A stretch of DNA of 64,000 bases from Paracoccus everestensis (GTDB lineage Bacteria; Pseudomonadota; Alphaproteobacteria; Rhodobacterales; Rhodobacteraceae), in assembly GCF_021491915.1 (NCBI RefSeq), contig NZ_CP090836.1:1908501-1972500 (forward strand), given 5' to 3'. The notes under the pieces were generated by a model, which was not told the DNA's origin, made no database searches, and worked only from the letters and a program-made list of their open reading frames with translations. The position numbers were made by a program, and so were the translations under genes. The stretch's first letter is position 1. Every line of letters begins with the position of its first letter. Below, piece after piece: positions 27,032 through 39,219 of this stretch.

Positions 27032-27984
27032 GTCGGCCCCGCCTTTCCCGGCTCCAACGACCGCAAGGCCCGCTGGACCGCGATCAGCCCCGTGTCGCGT
27101 TCTGCCTCCAGCGTGGCGATGTCGCGGCCCGCGGCTTCGGACGCGATGCCCTCAACCAGCTTGGCGCAGGTGGCGGCGTCTAGCCGGGGCTGCCCCAGAT
27201 CCTGCCAACGCCGTTCCTGGCTGGGACCAAGATGGGACAAGTATTGCGCCATCCCCCCTGCCCCGCCCCCCAGGTGATAGGCCATGTGCGCCCCCACCAC
27301 CGACCACCGCAGGCCGGGGCCATGGACAAGCGCCGCGTCGATCTGGTCCACGTCGGCGATGCCTTCGGCGACCATGTTCACCGCCTCTCGCCACAGGGCC
27401 GAGGACAGGCGGTTGGCGATATGGCCCACGGCCCCTCGCCGCAGGAAGACCGGGCGGCGGCCCAGGCTGCGATAGAAGGCGGCGGCCGCCTGGATGCGGT
27501 CGGGATCGGGGCCAAACAGTTCGACCAGGGGCATCAGGTGGGGCGGATTGAAGGGATGGGCGGTGATCAGCCGCGATGGGTCGGCCATGTCGGCGGAAAG
27601 CTCGGACCAGACCAGCGACGACGTGCTGGAGGCGATGGTGATGCCCGCCGGGGCCGCGGCCTCGATCGCGGCATAGATCGCCCGCTTTAGGGGAACCTTC
27701 TCGGGCACGTTCTCCTGAATCCAAGCCGCGCCCTGGACCGCTTCCTCAAGGCTGGCAGCAAGATGCAATCGCCCCGGCGCCGGAAGGTTGGGCATCAGTT
27801 CCGCGACTTGGGCGATCGGCCGCGCAACTGCCCTAGGGATTGCATGGCGTGACGTTTCCTCATGCTCGAACAGGGCGACGTCGTGTCCCCAGGCGAGAAA
27901 CAGCGCCGTCCAACTGATCCCGATCAGCCCGCCGCCGATCACCGCGATTGGGTCACCCTTCCGCACCAATCCTGCCGTTTCCAT
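27028..27984 (-). CDS. 3-hydroxyacyl-CoA dehydrogenase-family NAD-dependent dehydrogenase (carnitine/gulonate dehydrogenase-like)
   Basis: 318-residue dehydrogenase. The Rossmann motif IAVIGGGLIGISWTALFLAW is near the N-terminus. ASSTSSLVWSEL and TAHPFNPPHLMPLVELFG carry the active-site serine and histidine context of 3-hydroxyacyl-CoA dehydrogenases, lambda-crystallin/L-gulonate dehydrogenase and carnitine dehydrogenase. The start at 27984 follows an AGGGGG ribosome site; an in-frame ATG at 28035 lies further upstream. As a single-domain short form it probably oxidises a free hydroxy acid rather than a CoA ester. It is co-transcribed with the GntR gene. Confidence 0.82.
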   Translation of the reverse strand: METAGLVRKGDPIAVIGGGLIGISWTALFLAWGHDVALFEHEETSRHAIPRAVARPIAQVAELMPNLPAPGRLHLAASLEEAVQGAAWIQENVPEKVPLKRAIYAAIEAAAPAGITIASSTSSLVWSELSADMADPSRLITAHPFNPPHLMPLVELFGPDPDRIQAAAAFYRSLGRRPVFLRRGAVGHIANRLSSALWREAVNMVAEGIADVDQIDAALVHGPGLRWSVVGAHMAYHLGGGAGGMAQYLSHLGPSQERRWQDLGQPRLDAATCAKLVEGIASEAAGRDIATLEAERDTGLIAVQRALRSLEPGKAGPT

Positions 27985-28034
27985 CAAACACCCCCTGTTT
28001 GGCATAGCTTCATGCCAATCCGAGGCAAATTTCA

Positions 28035-28062
28035 ATGATTCAAAATCATACTTTTATGATAA
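28035..28062. promoter_or_regulatory. AT-rich dyads upstream of the dehydrogenase-GntR operon
   Basis: A perfect dyad ATGATT-CAA-AATCAT occupies 28035-28049, and a partial repeat (ATGATAATCA) follows at 28055-28064. They lie just upstream of the dehydrogenase ribosome site, in an AT-rich island. The position suits an operator for autoregulation by the GntR protein encoded in the same operon. This is inferred from symmetry only. Confidence 0.45.
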
Positions 28063-28557
28063 TCAAACACTGTCATAAAGCCAGTGACCAACTGGATTCG
28101 GGCAGCGGGGGAGCATCAAGGCGGCCGGCCGATTTGCCATCGCCATGCACCTCGGCTGCTGGCCCACCGAACGGGAACACCTGATGATCGTCCTCGTTGA
28201 CTGCGGTGACGCTGTCCAAATCTTTGGCGACGCGGTGCCAAACGTCTTTTGCGCTATCTGGGATAAGGCCAGGACGCGGTGTCAGGCCAGGACGATCACC
28301 TTAGCCAGGGATCACCTGATCTCCCACGGCTTTTCGGAAAGCGTTTGACGCGGCGCCGCAACAGGATCCTGATTATAGTCGTTAACGGTGATTGTGGTCC
28401 GTCGGCCAGATGCCCACCAGCAACCTTAGATGCGGCCGATGGCAAAAATTGGTTTAAGGAACCTTCAGTAGCTGTTCTCCGGCGTGTTGCCTCACATAAC
28501 TTTGCTACCGCTTGCCTCGTTGCAAGTTAGAAGGGGGATATCGCGCAAGATCGTCAC

Positions 28558-28650
28558 AATCCTGATCTGCGCCGGAAGGCTTACACTGCCATCGCAGCCA
28601 AGATGGCGCGCACCGTTCACGCCGTGATCAAATCCGGCGAACCCTTCGAA
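28558..28650 (+). pseudogene. Transposase C-terminal fragment, probably IS110/IS116 family
   Basis: The frame starting at 28558 reads NPDLRRKAYTAIAAKMARTV followed by HAVIKSGEPFE. This resembles the C-terminal end of IS110/IS116-type transposases, where a KxARxxHAxIKSGxPY motif precedes the stop. Nothing upstream is recognisable as the catalytic part, so only a relic remains. Family assignment is from memory of the motif and is moderate. Confidence 0.45.
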
Positions 28651-29204
28651 GCGACGAACTCAGACGGAAAGACCTTTCTCTCAAAGGGCCGAGGAGGCGC
28701 ATGAGGCGACCTCGTAGGATGTTCGGGTCTTCCGCTTGGGATTTAGGATCTTGTCTTCAGGACGGTGAGGGCGGCAACCTGGTCGGCCCTTTACTCGGTT
28801 CATGGAAGAGTCCGCTTCTTGACGGCGAAGCCCGCTTTGCCAATCATCCTCGGGGTATCCGTTCGCCCAGATGCCCTGCGATCTGACGCTTCTAACGGCA
28901 GATCCTTCCCGACATAGGACGCTGTCCAGGGCCGGCATTGCAAGCCGGTGGGGACGCGCTCAAGCGCTTCAACAACCAGGGTGCCTTCCAGGACAATGAT
29001 GGGTGTGGCCTCTGTCCATCCGCTGGCAATATCGGTCAGAGCAGACTATGAACGCAGCTGCCGCAGTTGACCTCCCCGCAATGCGCCACAAGGTCCATTT
29101 CCATGCCGCCAGGAGGCGCATGACATGGGTCATCTTCGTCTTCATGACGCCCTCCCTCATGGCGAGGGCATCATGCCGGGAACGCCGCTTCGCGGGGAAC
29201 ATCT

Positions 29205-29420
29205 TAGATGAGACAGCAAAGCCGCTCAATAACAATCTGCGTGAGGCAATGCGACACGAGCTACTGGCGCCGAGGTCTTCTCTTCACTAAGAAGGCTCAG
29301 ATCCTCATCGAGCGACGGCGCCGTCACTGCGACACTATCAGGCCGCACAGATCTTGCGATATCTCCCGCCCGCACCTGAATTTGTCACCCCGGTAAGCCA
29401 GCGACCGACAATCCATTAAC
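29205..29420 (+). pseudogene. IS3-family transposase (OrfB) C-terminal relic with frameshifts
   Basis: Three frames must be combined to read the end of an IS3-type integrase: KPLNNNLREAMRHELL, then EVFSSL, then KAQILIERRRRHCDTIRPHR, then LRYLPPAPEFVTP. Intact relatives read roughly ESFNxxLRDELLN, EVFxTLxEAQ, RxHYNTxRPHSSLGYRPPAP. At least two frameshifts and many substitutions show long decay. The sequence after it (CCTGGACCACTCGATGGAGG) resembles the right end of such elements. Confidence 0.65.
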
Positions 29421-29587
29421 AATCAACCTGGACCACTCGATGGAGGCAGTCCATTTCGTGATCCCCGGCTGCGCCGTCATCTGCCTCAACCAGATCAGAA
29501 GGTTTTTATCAGGTGTTCTTTACTATGTCGAAAAGATTGATGACAGGCCGTCCGCAAACTACCGCGCTGTCCTTGCACATCAGGCGC

Positions 29588-29635
29588 TTTGCAGTTTTTC
29601 AATTTTCTAGCTCCAGCGATAATAGACTTTGCAAA
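29588..29635 (+). promoter_or_regulatory. pccB promoter region with TTTGCAAA-type (PccR/ScfR) sites
   Basis: A perfect TTTGCAAA palindrome lies at 29628-29635 and a partial copy TTTGCAG at 29588-29594. Short-chain-acyl-CoA regulators of the PccR/ScfR family bind TTTGCAAA-type motifs upstream of propionyl-CoA carboxylase genes in Rhodobacteraceae (established for PccR of Rhodobacter sphaeroides). A -10-like GATAAT (29618-29623) with TTTTCA 16 bases upstream places the palindrome near the transcription start. The region is AT-rich relative to its surroundings. The pccR gene itself is not in the window. Confidence 0.55.
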
Positions 29636-29706
29636 TTTTCTCGATTCTGCTTCCCCGTCCTGCCCTGCCTGACTAGGCTGCGGCGGAAAGATCGGGGGGA
29701 GCTGCG

Positions 29707-31239
29707 ATGAAGGACATTCTTCAGGAACTGGAAGACCGCCGGACGCAGGCCCGGCTGGGCGGTGGCCAGCGCCGGATCGACGCGCAGCACGCCCGCGGCA
29801 AGCTGACCGCGCGCGAACGCACCGAACTGCTGCTGGACGAAGGCAGCTTCGAGGAATTCGACATGTTCGTCACCCACCGGTCCACCGATTTCGGAATGGA
29901 GGCCGACCGCCCCTATGGCGACGGCGTGGTGACCGGCTGGGGCACGATCAACGGCCGGATGGTCTATGTCTTCAGCCAGGACTTCACCGTCTTCGGCGGG
30001 TCGCTGTCCGAAACCCATGCCCAGAAGATTTGCAAGATCATGGACATGGCGATGCAGAACGGCGCCCCCGTGATCGGGCTGAACGATTCGGGCGGCGCCC
30101 GCATCCAGGAGGGCGTGGCCAGCCTGGCAGGCTATGCCGACGTGTTCCAGCGCAACATCATGGCCTCGGGCGTGGTGCCGCAGATCAGTGTGATCATGGG
30201 GCCATGCGCAGGGGGCGCGGTTTACAGCCCGGCCATGACGGACTTCATCTTCATGGTGAAGGACACGTCCTATATGTTCGTGACCGGTCCCGATGTGGTG
30301 AAAACCGTCACGAACGAGGTGGTGACGGCGGAACAGCTGGGCGGCGCTTCCACCCATACGAAAAAATCTTCGGTCGCTGACGGCGCCTTCGAGGACGATG
30401 TCGAGGCGCTGTCGGAAATTCGCCGCCTGTTCGACTTCCTGCCCCTGAACAACCGCGACAAGGCCCCCGTGCGCCCCTTCTTCGATGATCCCGCCCGGAT
30501 CGAGGAAAGCCTGGACACACTGATCCCCGACAACCCGAACCAGCCCTACGACATGAAGGAACTGATCGTGAAGGTCGCCGACGAGGGTGATTTTTACGAG
30601 ATCCAGAAGGACTTCGCGGGCAACATCATCACCGGATTTGTCCGCATCGAAGGACGCACGGTTGGCGTGGTCGCCAACCAGCCGATGGTCCTGGCAGGGT
30701 GCCTGGACATCGACAGCAGCCGCAAGGCCGCACGCTTCGTGCGCTTCTGCGACGCCTTCGAGATCCCGATCCTGACGTTCGTGGACGTGCCGGGGTTTCT
30801 GCCCGGAACGGGCCAGGAATACGGCGGCGTCATCAAGCACGGCGCGAAACTGCTGTTCGCCTATGGCGAGGCGACGGTGCCGAAGGTGACGGTCATCACC
30901 CGCAAGGCTTACGGCGGGGCTTATGACGTGATGGCGTCCAAGCACCTGCGGGGCGACTTCAACTATGCCTGGCCCACGGCAGAGATCGCGGTGATGGGCG
31001 CCAAGGGCGCGGTCGAGATCCTGTATCGCAGCGAACTGGGCGACACGGACAAGATCGCGGCGCGGACCAGGGATTACGAGGGGCGCTTTGCCAATCCCTT
31101 CGTCGCCGCGGAAAAGGGCTTCATCGACGAGGTGATCCAGCCCCATTCGACCCGCAAGCGCATTGCCCGGGCCTTTGCCAGCCTGCGGACCAAGCAGCTG
31201 TCGAATCCGTGGAAGAAGCACGACAACATTCCTTTGTAA
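29707..31239 (+). CDS. pccB: Propionyl-CoA carboxylase beta subunit
   Basis: 510-residue carboxyltransferase subunit. It opens [20 protein letters not shown] and contains the crotonase-fold carboxyltransferase N- and C-domains, with landmarks [14 protein letters not shown] and [20 protein letters not shown]. The second half ends with the [20 protein letters not shown] segment typical of PccB. With the biotin-carrying alpha subunit it converts propionyl-CoA to (S)-methylmalonyl-CoA. The start follows GGGGGGAGCTGCG. It heads a block running to the mutase gene at 36138, with small genes between. Confidence 0.95.
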   Translation: MKDILQELEDRRTQARLGGGQRRIDAQHARGKLTARERTELLLDEGSFEEFDMFVTHRSTDFGMEADRPYGDGVVTGWGTINGRMVYVFSQDFTVFGGSLSETHAQKICKIMDMAMQNGAPVIGLNDSGGARIQEGVASLAGYADVFQRNIMASGVVPQISVIMGPCAGGAVYSPAMTDFIFMVKDTSYMFVTGPDVVKTVTNEVVTAEQLGGASTHTKKSSVADGAFEDDVEALSEIRRLFDFLPLNNRDKAPVRPFFDDPARIEESLDTLIPDNPNQPYDMKELIVKVADEGDFYEIQKDFAGNIITGFVRIEGRTVGVVANQPMVLAGCLDIDSSRKAARFVRFCDAFEIPILTFVDVPGFLPGTGQEYGGVIKHGAKLLFAYGEATVPKVTVITRKAYGGAYDVMASKHLRGDFNYAWPTAEIAVMGAKGAVEILYRSELGDTDKIAARTRDYEGRFANPFVAAEKGFIDEVIQPHSTRKRIARAFASLRTKQLSNPWKKHDNIPL

Positions 31240-31437
31240 GATGCTAACGGTGTTGCACAAACGCGTGAATGATGCAGGCCAGCCACAGGGCGCGGGGCAT
31301 TTGCCCCCTGTCGCCCGCCCCGCCTGTCTGCGCATGGCTGCCGCCGCTATCATCCCCGCCGGGGCGGTGCATCAAGACATCCCCCTGAACCCGAGCAGAC
31401 GGGCGCAGGCGCGCCCGCTTTACAGGAGCGTGACACT

Positions 31438-31584
31438 ATGTCGAAGAAAATCATCCTCAGCTTGGTGCTGGTCTCGGCCTTTGCTGCCTGCCAGCGTCCG
31501 GCAGCCGAACCCGATGTCTATGTGCCCGCCCCGAACCCGGTCACGACCGAACCGGTTTACCAGGGCAAGTACGGCGCCAACTGA
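31438..31584 (+). CDS. Small lipoprotein, 48 residues
   Basis: A short frame with a good ribosome site (AGGAGCG) encodes a 48-residue protein. It has a positively charged start (MSKKIILSLVLVSAFAAC), a lipobox VSAFAAC and a short proline-rich mature part ending in GKYGAN. It lies 198 bases after pccB. Length and lipobox suggest a membrane-anchored peptide of unknown role. A hairpin follows 19 bases after the stop. Confidence 0.7.
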   Translation: MSKKIILSLVLVSAFAACQRPAAEPDVYVPAPNPVTTEPVYQGKYGAN

Positions 31585-31602
31585 TCCCGACCGACTGATC
31601 TT

Positions 31603-31627
31603 GCGCGGGCGGTCCGGCTGCCCGCGC
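31603..31627 (+). terminator. GC-rich hairpin after the small lipoprotein gene
   Basis: Perfect 8-base stem GCGCGGGC / GCCCGCGC with a 9-base loop, followed by CTTTCC. The U-tract is weak, so termination may be partial or the hairpin may stabilise the upstream mRNA. Confidence 0.5.
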
Positions 31628-31683
31628 CTTTCCGGCCCGGTCCAGCACGATCCCCGCCCCCAATGCGCATTGTGGGAACCATC

Positions 31684-32082
31684 ATGCTGAAGCACCGAGG
31701 CTTTCCGGGACGCCTTCCCGGAACCGACTTCCAGTTCGTCATCCGCCGCGAAAATCGCAAAAAGGGCGCGACGCCCATCACCCGGCGCGAACGGTTTCGT
31801 GACCGCAAGCCCGCCGACCGCCGCGCCGACGCGGGCTTTCTGTCCGCATTGATCAACCATTTCGGCGAGGAACCATTCGTTCGCGGCAACCTAGACGCAG
31901 GCCGCCTTGGCTGGCTGATCGGACGAGAGGTCGTGCCGGTCGGCATTTTCGATCCTGCCGACTATGACCAGCTTTTCCAGATCGACATGGCAGCGGCCGA
32001 GGCGTCCTTTCCCGAACTGTTCGCCGCGGACAGCGCGCCCGATTTCGGATGGGACGAAGACGACGACCCGGACGACGAATGA
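31684..32082 (+). CDS. Hypothetical protein, 132 residues
   Basis: Soluble protein of 132 residues. It is basic in the first half (GATPITRRERFRDRKPADRR) and strongly acidic at the C-terminus (WDEDDDPDDE). No domain is recognised. The start at 31684 has a weak GGGA site; an ATG at 31663 is also possible and adds seven residues. It lies in the pccB-pccA interval, which in related bacteria also holds small unknown genes. Codon use matches its neighbours, so it is probably real, but nothing points to a function. Confidence 0.6.
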   Translation: MLKHRGFPGRLPGTDFQFVIRRENRKKGATPITRRERFRDRKPADRRADAGFLSALINHFGEEPFVRGNLDAGRLGWLIGREVVPVGIFDPADYDQLFQIDMAAAEASFPELFAADSAPDFGWDEDDDPDDE

Positions 32083-32209
32083 TGCGCAATTTGCTGCCTA
32101 GGGCGTTGATCTCACAGCCATGTCAGTTTGACCTGCCCCCGGGCTATGCGATAGTCCTTCGGCACCTATCACCGGCCGTTCGAGCGGCCCACCATACAGG
32201 CAAATTTTC

Positions 32210-32455
32210 ATGCAGACTTCGCTGTTCACCCGCGTCGCAGCCGGCGCATTCGTTCTTCTGGGCCTGGCTGCCTGCGACCAAGGCTATGGCACAACGACCG
32301 GGCTGTCGCCCGATGCGCAGCGTGCGGCCGGCGGCGCGGTCGCTGGCGCCGTCATCGCCAAGGCATTGGACGAGGATCTGGCCACGGGCGCTGCAATCGG
32401 TGCCGTCGGCGGCGCGCTGTGCGATGACGCCGGCGTCTGCCAGCGTCGCTACTGA
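32210..32455 (+). CDS. Small lipoprotein with glycine-zipper-like segment (copy 1)
   Basis: 81-residue predicted lipoprotein with signal sequence FTRVAAGAFVLLGLAAC and lipobox cysteine at about residue 22. The mature part has a glycine/alanine-rich repeat (AAGGAVAGAVIAKAL, then TGAAIGAVGGALC) and ends CDDAGVCQRRY. It is paralogous to the 70-residue protein encoded 75 bases downstream: both end in ALC(D/N)D followed by a CQ motif, giving a C-x5-C pair. Such glycine-rich lipoproteins usually sit in the outer membrane. Role unknown. Confidence 0.7.
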   Translation: MQTSLFTRVAAGAFVLLGLAACDQGYGTTTGLSPDAQRAAGGAVAGAVIAKALDEDLATGAAIGAVGGALCDDAGVCQRRY

Positions 32456-32530
32456 TCACGCAGGCTTTTCAGAACCGAACTGGCTGGATCGACGTTCCGA
32501 TCCAGCCTTTCAAACGACAGGAAGACCAGA

Positions 32531-32743
32531 ATGTCCAAATTCCTTGCCATTGCCGCGCTTGTCGGCACCACGGCCATCGCGGGCTGCACCCAAGGCATCA
32601 ACCCGACCGACACCGACCGTGCCCTTATCGGTGCGGGCGTCGGCGCGACCATCGCCAGCGTCAGCGGTGAAAACGTCGTCAAAGGCGCGGCCATCGGCGG
32701 CGCTGCCGGCGCGCTGTGCAACGACGTGCGGCTGTGCCAGTAA
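32531..32743 (+). CDS. Small lipoprotein with glycine-zipper-like segment (copy 2)
   Basis: 70-residue lipoprotein. The signal MSKFLAIAALVGTTAIAGC ends in lipobox AIAGC with the cysteine at residue 19. The mature part has RALIGAGVGATIASVSGEN and KGAAIGGAAGALCNDVRLCQ. The closing C-x5-C matches the upstream paralogue. The ribosome site is weak (GACAGGAAGACC). A strong terminator follows its stop and precedes pccA, so this small-gene group is separated transcriptionally from pccA. Confidence 0.7.
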   Translation: MSKFLAIAALVGTTAIAGCTQGINPTDTDRALIGAGVGATIASVSGENVVKGAAIGGAAGALCNDVRLCQ

Positions 32744-32786
32744 CCACCTGATCGCAGCGCGCCCGTCGCGCCGCATCACCTTTATC

Positions 32787-32821
32787 GCCGCCCGAGGCCA
32801 TGCGCCCTTGGGCGGCTTTTT
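32787..32821 (+). terminator. Rho-independent terminator before pccA
   Basis: Stem GCCGCCC(G)AGG pairs with CCT(T)GGGCGGC around a short loop and is followed directly by TTTTT. This is the clearest intrinsic terminator in the window. It ends 21 bases before the pccA ATG, so pccA must have read-through transcription or a promoter within or after it. Confidence 0.85.
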
Positions 32822-32842
32822 CATGCCTGGCCGGGGGGGCCC

Positions 32843-34840
<1,998 letters not shown>

Positions 34841-34896
34841 TCCTGCCCGCCCGGCCTGTGCCGGGCCGGCAAGGACTTCCGCAAGGACACGCCTGA

Positions 34897-35487
34897 ATGC
34901 CGCCGCTTGACACCTACCTCAGCCCCCAGGCGCAACAGGCGGTCATCGCCGGGGTGTTCCTGGCTGCGGGCTGGTGGGTGGTCGCCCTGCAAAACCGAAG
35001 ACGCGACGCCAATCTGCGGGCGGAACGCGTGCGCGACGTGCAGCGGGCGATATTCGCCGAAATCCGCGCCTATCTGGCGGTGCTGCGGCGCGATAACGTC
35101 GGCGAATATGGCGCCGCGATCAGGACGCGCATCCTGACCGAAGCGGATTTCTTTCCGGTCATTCCGACCGAACACAACGATGCCCTGTTCAGGGCGATCA
35201 TTGGAGACATCCACGTCCTGCCGCGCGACACGGTCGATCCTGTGGTGCTGTATTACAGCCAGCTCAACGCCATTTCGGCGATGATCAGCGACCTGCGGGA
35301 ACTGGATGTCGCGAAAATCGGCGCCGAGCGGGCGGCCGGGATGTATCACGACTATATTTCGATGAAAATCGAGGCTCTCGAACTGGGCGAAAAGGCCCTA
35401 GAGGCGATCCGCGCAAACCTGGACGGTCGGGGCGCTGCGTATCGAAGAAAGATCAGTAACCAGGCTTCGGGCCGGTACGGCCAGTAA
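34897..35487 (+). CDS. Hypothetical membrane-anchored protein, 196 residues
   Basis: One hydrophobic segment near the N-terminus (AVIAGVFLAAGWWVVALQNR) is followed by a helical, charged cytoplasmic domain (RDANLRAERVRDVQRAIFAE and onwards), predicted coiled or all-alpha. No family is recognised. The start has AAGGACACGCCTGA upstream. It lies between pccA and the DUF4174 and mcm genes and is co-directional with the carboxylase, but a role in propionate metabolism is not indicated. A run of nine G follows its stop. Confidence 0.6.
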   Translation: MPPLDTYLSPQAQQAVIAGVFLAAGWWVVALQNRRRDANLRAERVRDVQRAIFAEIRAYLAVLRRDNVGEYGAAIRTRILTEADFFPVIPTEHNDALFRAIIGDIHVLPRDTVDPVVLYYSQLNAISAMISDLRELDVAKIGAERAAGMYHDYISMKIEALELGEKALEAIRANLDGRGAAYRRKISNQASGRYGQ

Positions 35488-35518
35488 TTGGGGGGGGGTT
35501 GTAGGATGTCGTGCTCAT
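35453..35518 (-). CDS. Possible 21-residue proline-rich peptide with strong ribosome site
   Basis: On the minus strand AAGGAGG stands seven bases before an ATG at 35518. It opens a 21-residue frame beginning MSTTSYNPPP and ending at 35453, overlapping the 3' end of the opposite gene. The frame crosses a run of nine C, so one inserted base would redirect it to NPPPNYWPYRPEAW and a longer product. The ribosome site is among the best in the window, which is why the frame is listed. It may be a real leader or small peptide, or chance. Confidence 0.3.
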   Translation of the reverse strand: MSTTSYNPPPITGRTGPKPGY

Positions 35519-35576
35519 GTCGAACCTCCTTGTCCTGTCAGCGGAATATAGGTGACGGAATTCGGAATTTCAATCC

Positions 35577-36080
35577 TTACGGCAACAACCCCGCCCGGCC
35601 GATTTCCTGGCGGCGCAAGGGCAGCTTGTCGATGGCGCGGCTGATTTCGCGCACGTCCCAGGGCAGCGGGCGGCGCTGTTTCACCTGCCCGTCCTTGTCG
35701 ATGATGACCAGCGAAAAGCCGCGCGGATGCAGTTGCTGGCGCCACGCACTGTTTGCCCCCGGATCGCTGTCGGTGATGATCACCACGTCGCGTTCGACCA
35801 GGGCCGTGTCGCCTGCCTCCAGCACGCGCATCTGTTCGCGGAATGCCGGATCGTTCGGGGTGTCGGCAAAGACCACGACGGGGCGGGCCTGCCACAGGAA
35901 ATCCGCAGGTTCCGCATCGGACGCGGCCAGGATGCGCAGTTCGGGACGCGCAGGTTCCGGCTGGGGGGTGGCGACCTCCTCGGGACTGGTGGGTTGCGCC
36001 TCGAGACGGGGCGGAGGCGCTTCCCGCGCCGGACCCATGGCTGCAACCAGCATTGCGAAGATCAACAATTTCAACTTCAT
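35577..36080 (-). CDS. DUF4174-type exported protein
   Basis: 167-residue protein starting MKLKLLIFAMLVAAMGPARE, a signal sequence, then a proline-rich linker (RLEAQPTSPEEVATPQPEPA). The C-terminal domain has a thioredoxin-like layout: RPVVVFADTPNDPAFREQM, VIITDSDPGANSAWR and FSLVIIDKDGQVKQRRPLPW. DUF4174 proteins are exported or periplasmic with no known reaction. No CxxC is present. It is divergent from the mutase gene with 57 bases between, so the two may share a control region. Confidence 0.75.
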   Translation of the reverse strand: MKLKLLIFAMLVAAMGPAREAPPPRLEAQPTSPEEVATPQPEPARPELRILAASDAEPADFLWQARPVVVFADTPNDPAFREQMRVLEAGDTALVERDVVIITDSDPGANSAWRQQLHPRGFSLVIIDKDGQVKQRRPLPWDVREISRAIDKLPLRRQEIGRAGLLP

Positions 36081-36137
36081 CGGCACCCCTTCCCTTTCTG
36101 AATATAGGGCAGCCCGCGCCGTGCGAAAGGATCGACC

Positions 36138-38273
<2,136 letters not shown>

Positions 38274-38290
38274 ATTGCGTCCCGCGATGG

Positions 38291-38350
38291 CAGGGGGGCT
38301 GTCTGCCCCCCTGCACCCCCCCGAGGATATTTGGACCAAGGCAAAGGACA
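38291..38350 (+). repeat. Hairpin plus CACCCCCC-GAGGATATTT intergenic repeat (copy 1)
   Basis: A perfect 9-base hairpin, CAGGGGGGC / GCCCCCCTG with a 5-base loop, lies at 38291-38313. It is followed by CACCCCCCCGAGGATATTTG and then GACCAAGGCAAAG. The second part recurs at 41148-41163 and, inverted, at 52400-52422. The unit sits after the mcm stop and may act as a terminator or mRNA-end structure without a U-tract. The recurrence at gene ends is seen directly. Confidence 0.7.
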
Positions 38351-38402
38351 TTGCCTTGGCCTTCCGGCTGTGAAACCTTGCCGGGAAACAGCGAGGCAGG
38401 CC

Positions 38403-39218
38403 ATGGACGCGCCAGAAATCAAGCAGATCATCTGCATCAAGTGGGGCACGAAGTTCGGGCCGGAATACGTGAACCGACTGTACGGGATGATCGCGCGCAA
38501 CATCACCCCGCCGTTCCGGCTGTTCTGCTTTACCGATGATGGCACAGGCTTGCATTCCGAGATCGCGATCAGGCCGCTGCCGGTCTTCGAATACGAGGCG
38601 CCCGTCAACACACGCGGCAAATGGCCGAAATCGCGCCTTTGGGGCGATCTGGGCGATGTGACGGGGGTGGTGCTGTTCCTGGATCTGGACGTGATCATCA
38701 CCGGCAATCTGGATCCGTTCTTTACCTTCGGCGATCCCGACGACACGATCCTGGGGCGCAATCCCAATACGCCGCTGGAACGGCTGGGCCAGACTTCGGT
38801 CTATCGGATGCGGGTCGGAAATCTGGCGCCGCTGCAGGATATCTTTCGTGCCGACCCCCAGTCTGCGGCGGACAAGTACCGGTACGAACAGCGTTTCGTC
38901 ACCCGCAACGCACCAGGCGGCGTCAAGTTCTGGCCGCGTGGATGGCTGGCGCATTTCAGGATGCATTCGGTTCCGGTCTTTCCGCTGAATTACCTGCGCG
39001 AACCCAAGATCCCAAAGAACAGCCGCATCGTGATCTTTGCGGGGCACCTGAACCCGCCGGACGCCATCGCCGGCCGCTGGGCGGAGGGTGATATCCACCG
39101 CAGCCCGGGGGAACATCTGCGCCGGACATTTTCGGGCAATCGCAAGGAAAGCCTGTCCAAGCACCTGCGTCATTACCTGCTGCCCGCAACCTGGGTCAGG
39201 GACTTGTGGCGGGAATAG
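38403..39218 (+). CDS. Probable glycosyltransferase (DxD-containing)
   Basis: 271-residue cytoplasmic protein. It begins EIKQIICIKWGTKFGPEYVN and has a DLD motif in VVLFLDLDVIITGNLDPFF, the nucleotide-sugar/metal site of GT-A glycosyltransferases, plus the following PDDTILGRNPN. A C-terminal basic segment (KESLSKHLRHYLLPATWVRD) may contact membrane. The ATG at 38403 starts the conserved part; a TTG-initiated extension at 38331 runs through the repeat and is unlikely. The next gene begins two bases after its stop. Acceptor unknown. Confidence 0.75.
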   Translation: MDAPEIKQIICIKWGTKFGPEYVNRLYGMIARNITPPFRLFCFTDDGTGLHSEIAIRPLPVFEYEAPVNTRGKWPKSRLWGDLGDVTGVVLFLDLDVIITGNLDPFFTFGDPDDTILGRNPNTPLERLGQTSVYRMRVGNLAPLQDIFRADPQSAADKYRYEQRFVTRNAPGGVKFWPRGWLAHFRMHSVPVFPLNYLREPKIPKNSRIVIFAGHLNPPDAIAGRWAEGDIHRSPGEHLRRTFSGNRKESLSKHLRHYLLPATWVRDLWRE

Positions 39219-39219
39219 C

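Larger units (their letters stand above)
28065..29587. other. 1.5-kb degenerate region without intact genes
   Basis: No open frame here has convincing coding character on either strand; composition is uneven and lower in GC than the flanks. Two transposase fragments are readable (28558-28650 and 29205-29420, listed separately). The remainder, including the 28681-29200 stretch with partly similar TCATGCGCCTCCT segments, looks like decayed insertion-sequence DNA. It separates the dehydrogenase-GntR operon from pccB and marks a past insertion hot spot. Confidence 0.6.

Noticed and set aside
28681..28938. Short open frames in the degenerate region as genes
   Set aside because: No ribosome sites, odd composition, and location in decayed insertion-sequence DNA.
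38291..38313. Classical rho-independent terminator after mcm
   Set aside because: The hairpin is perfect but is followed by C-rich DNA, not a T-run; listed as part of a repeat instead.
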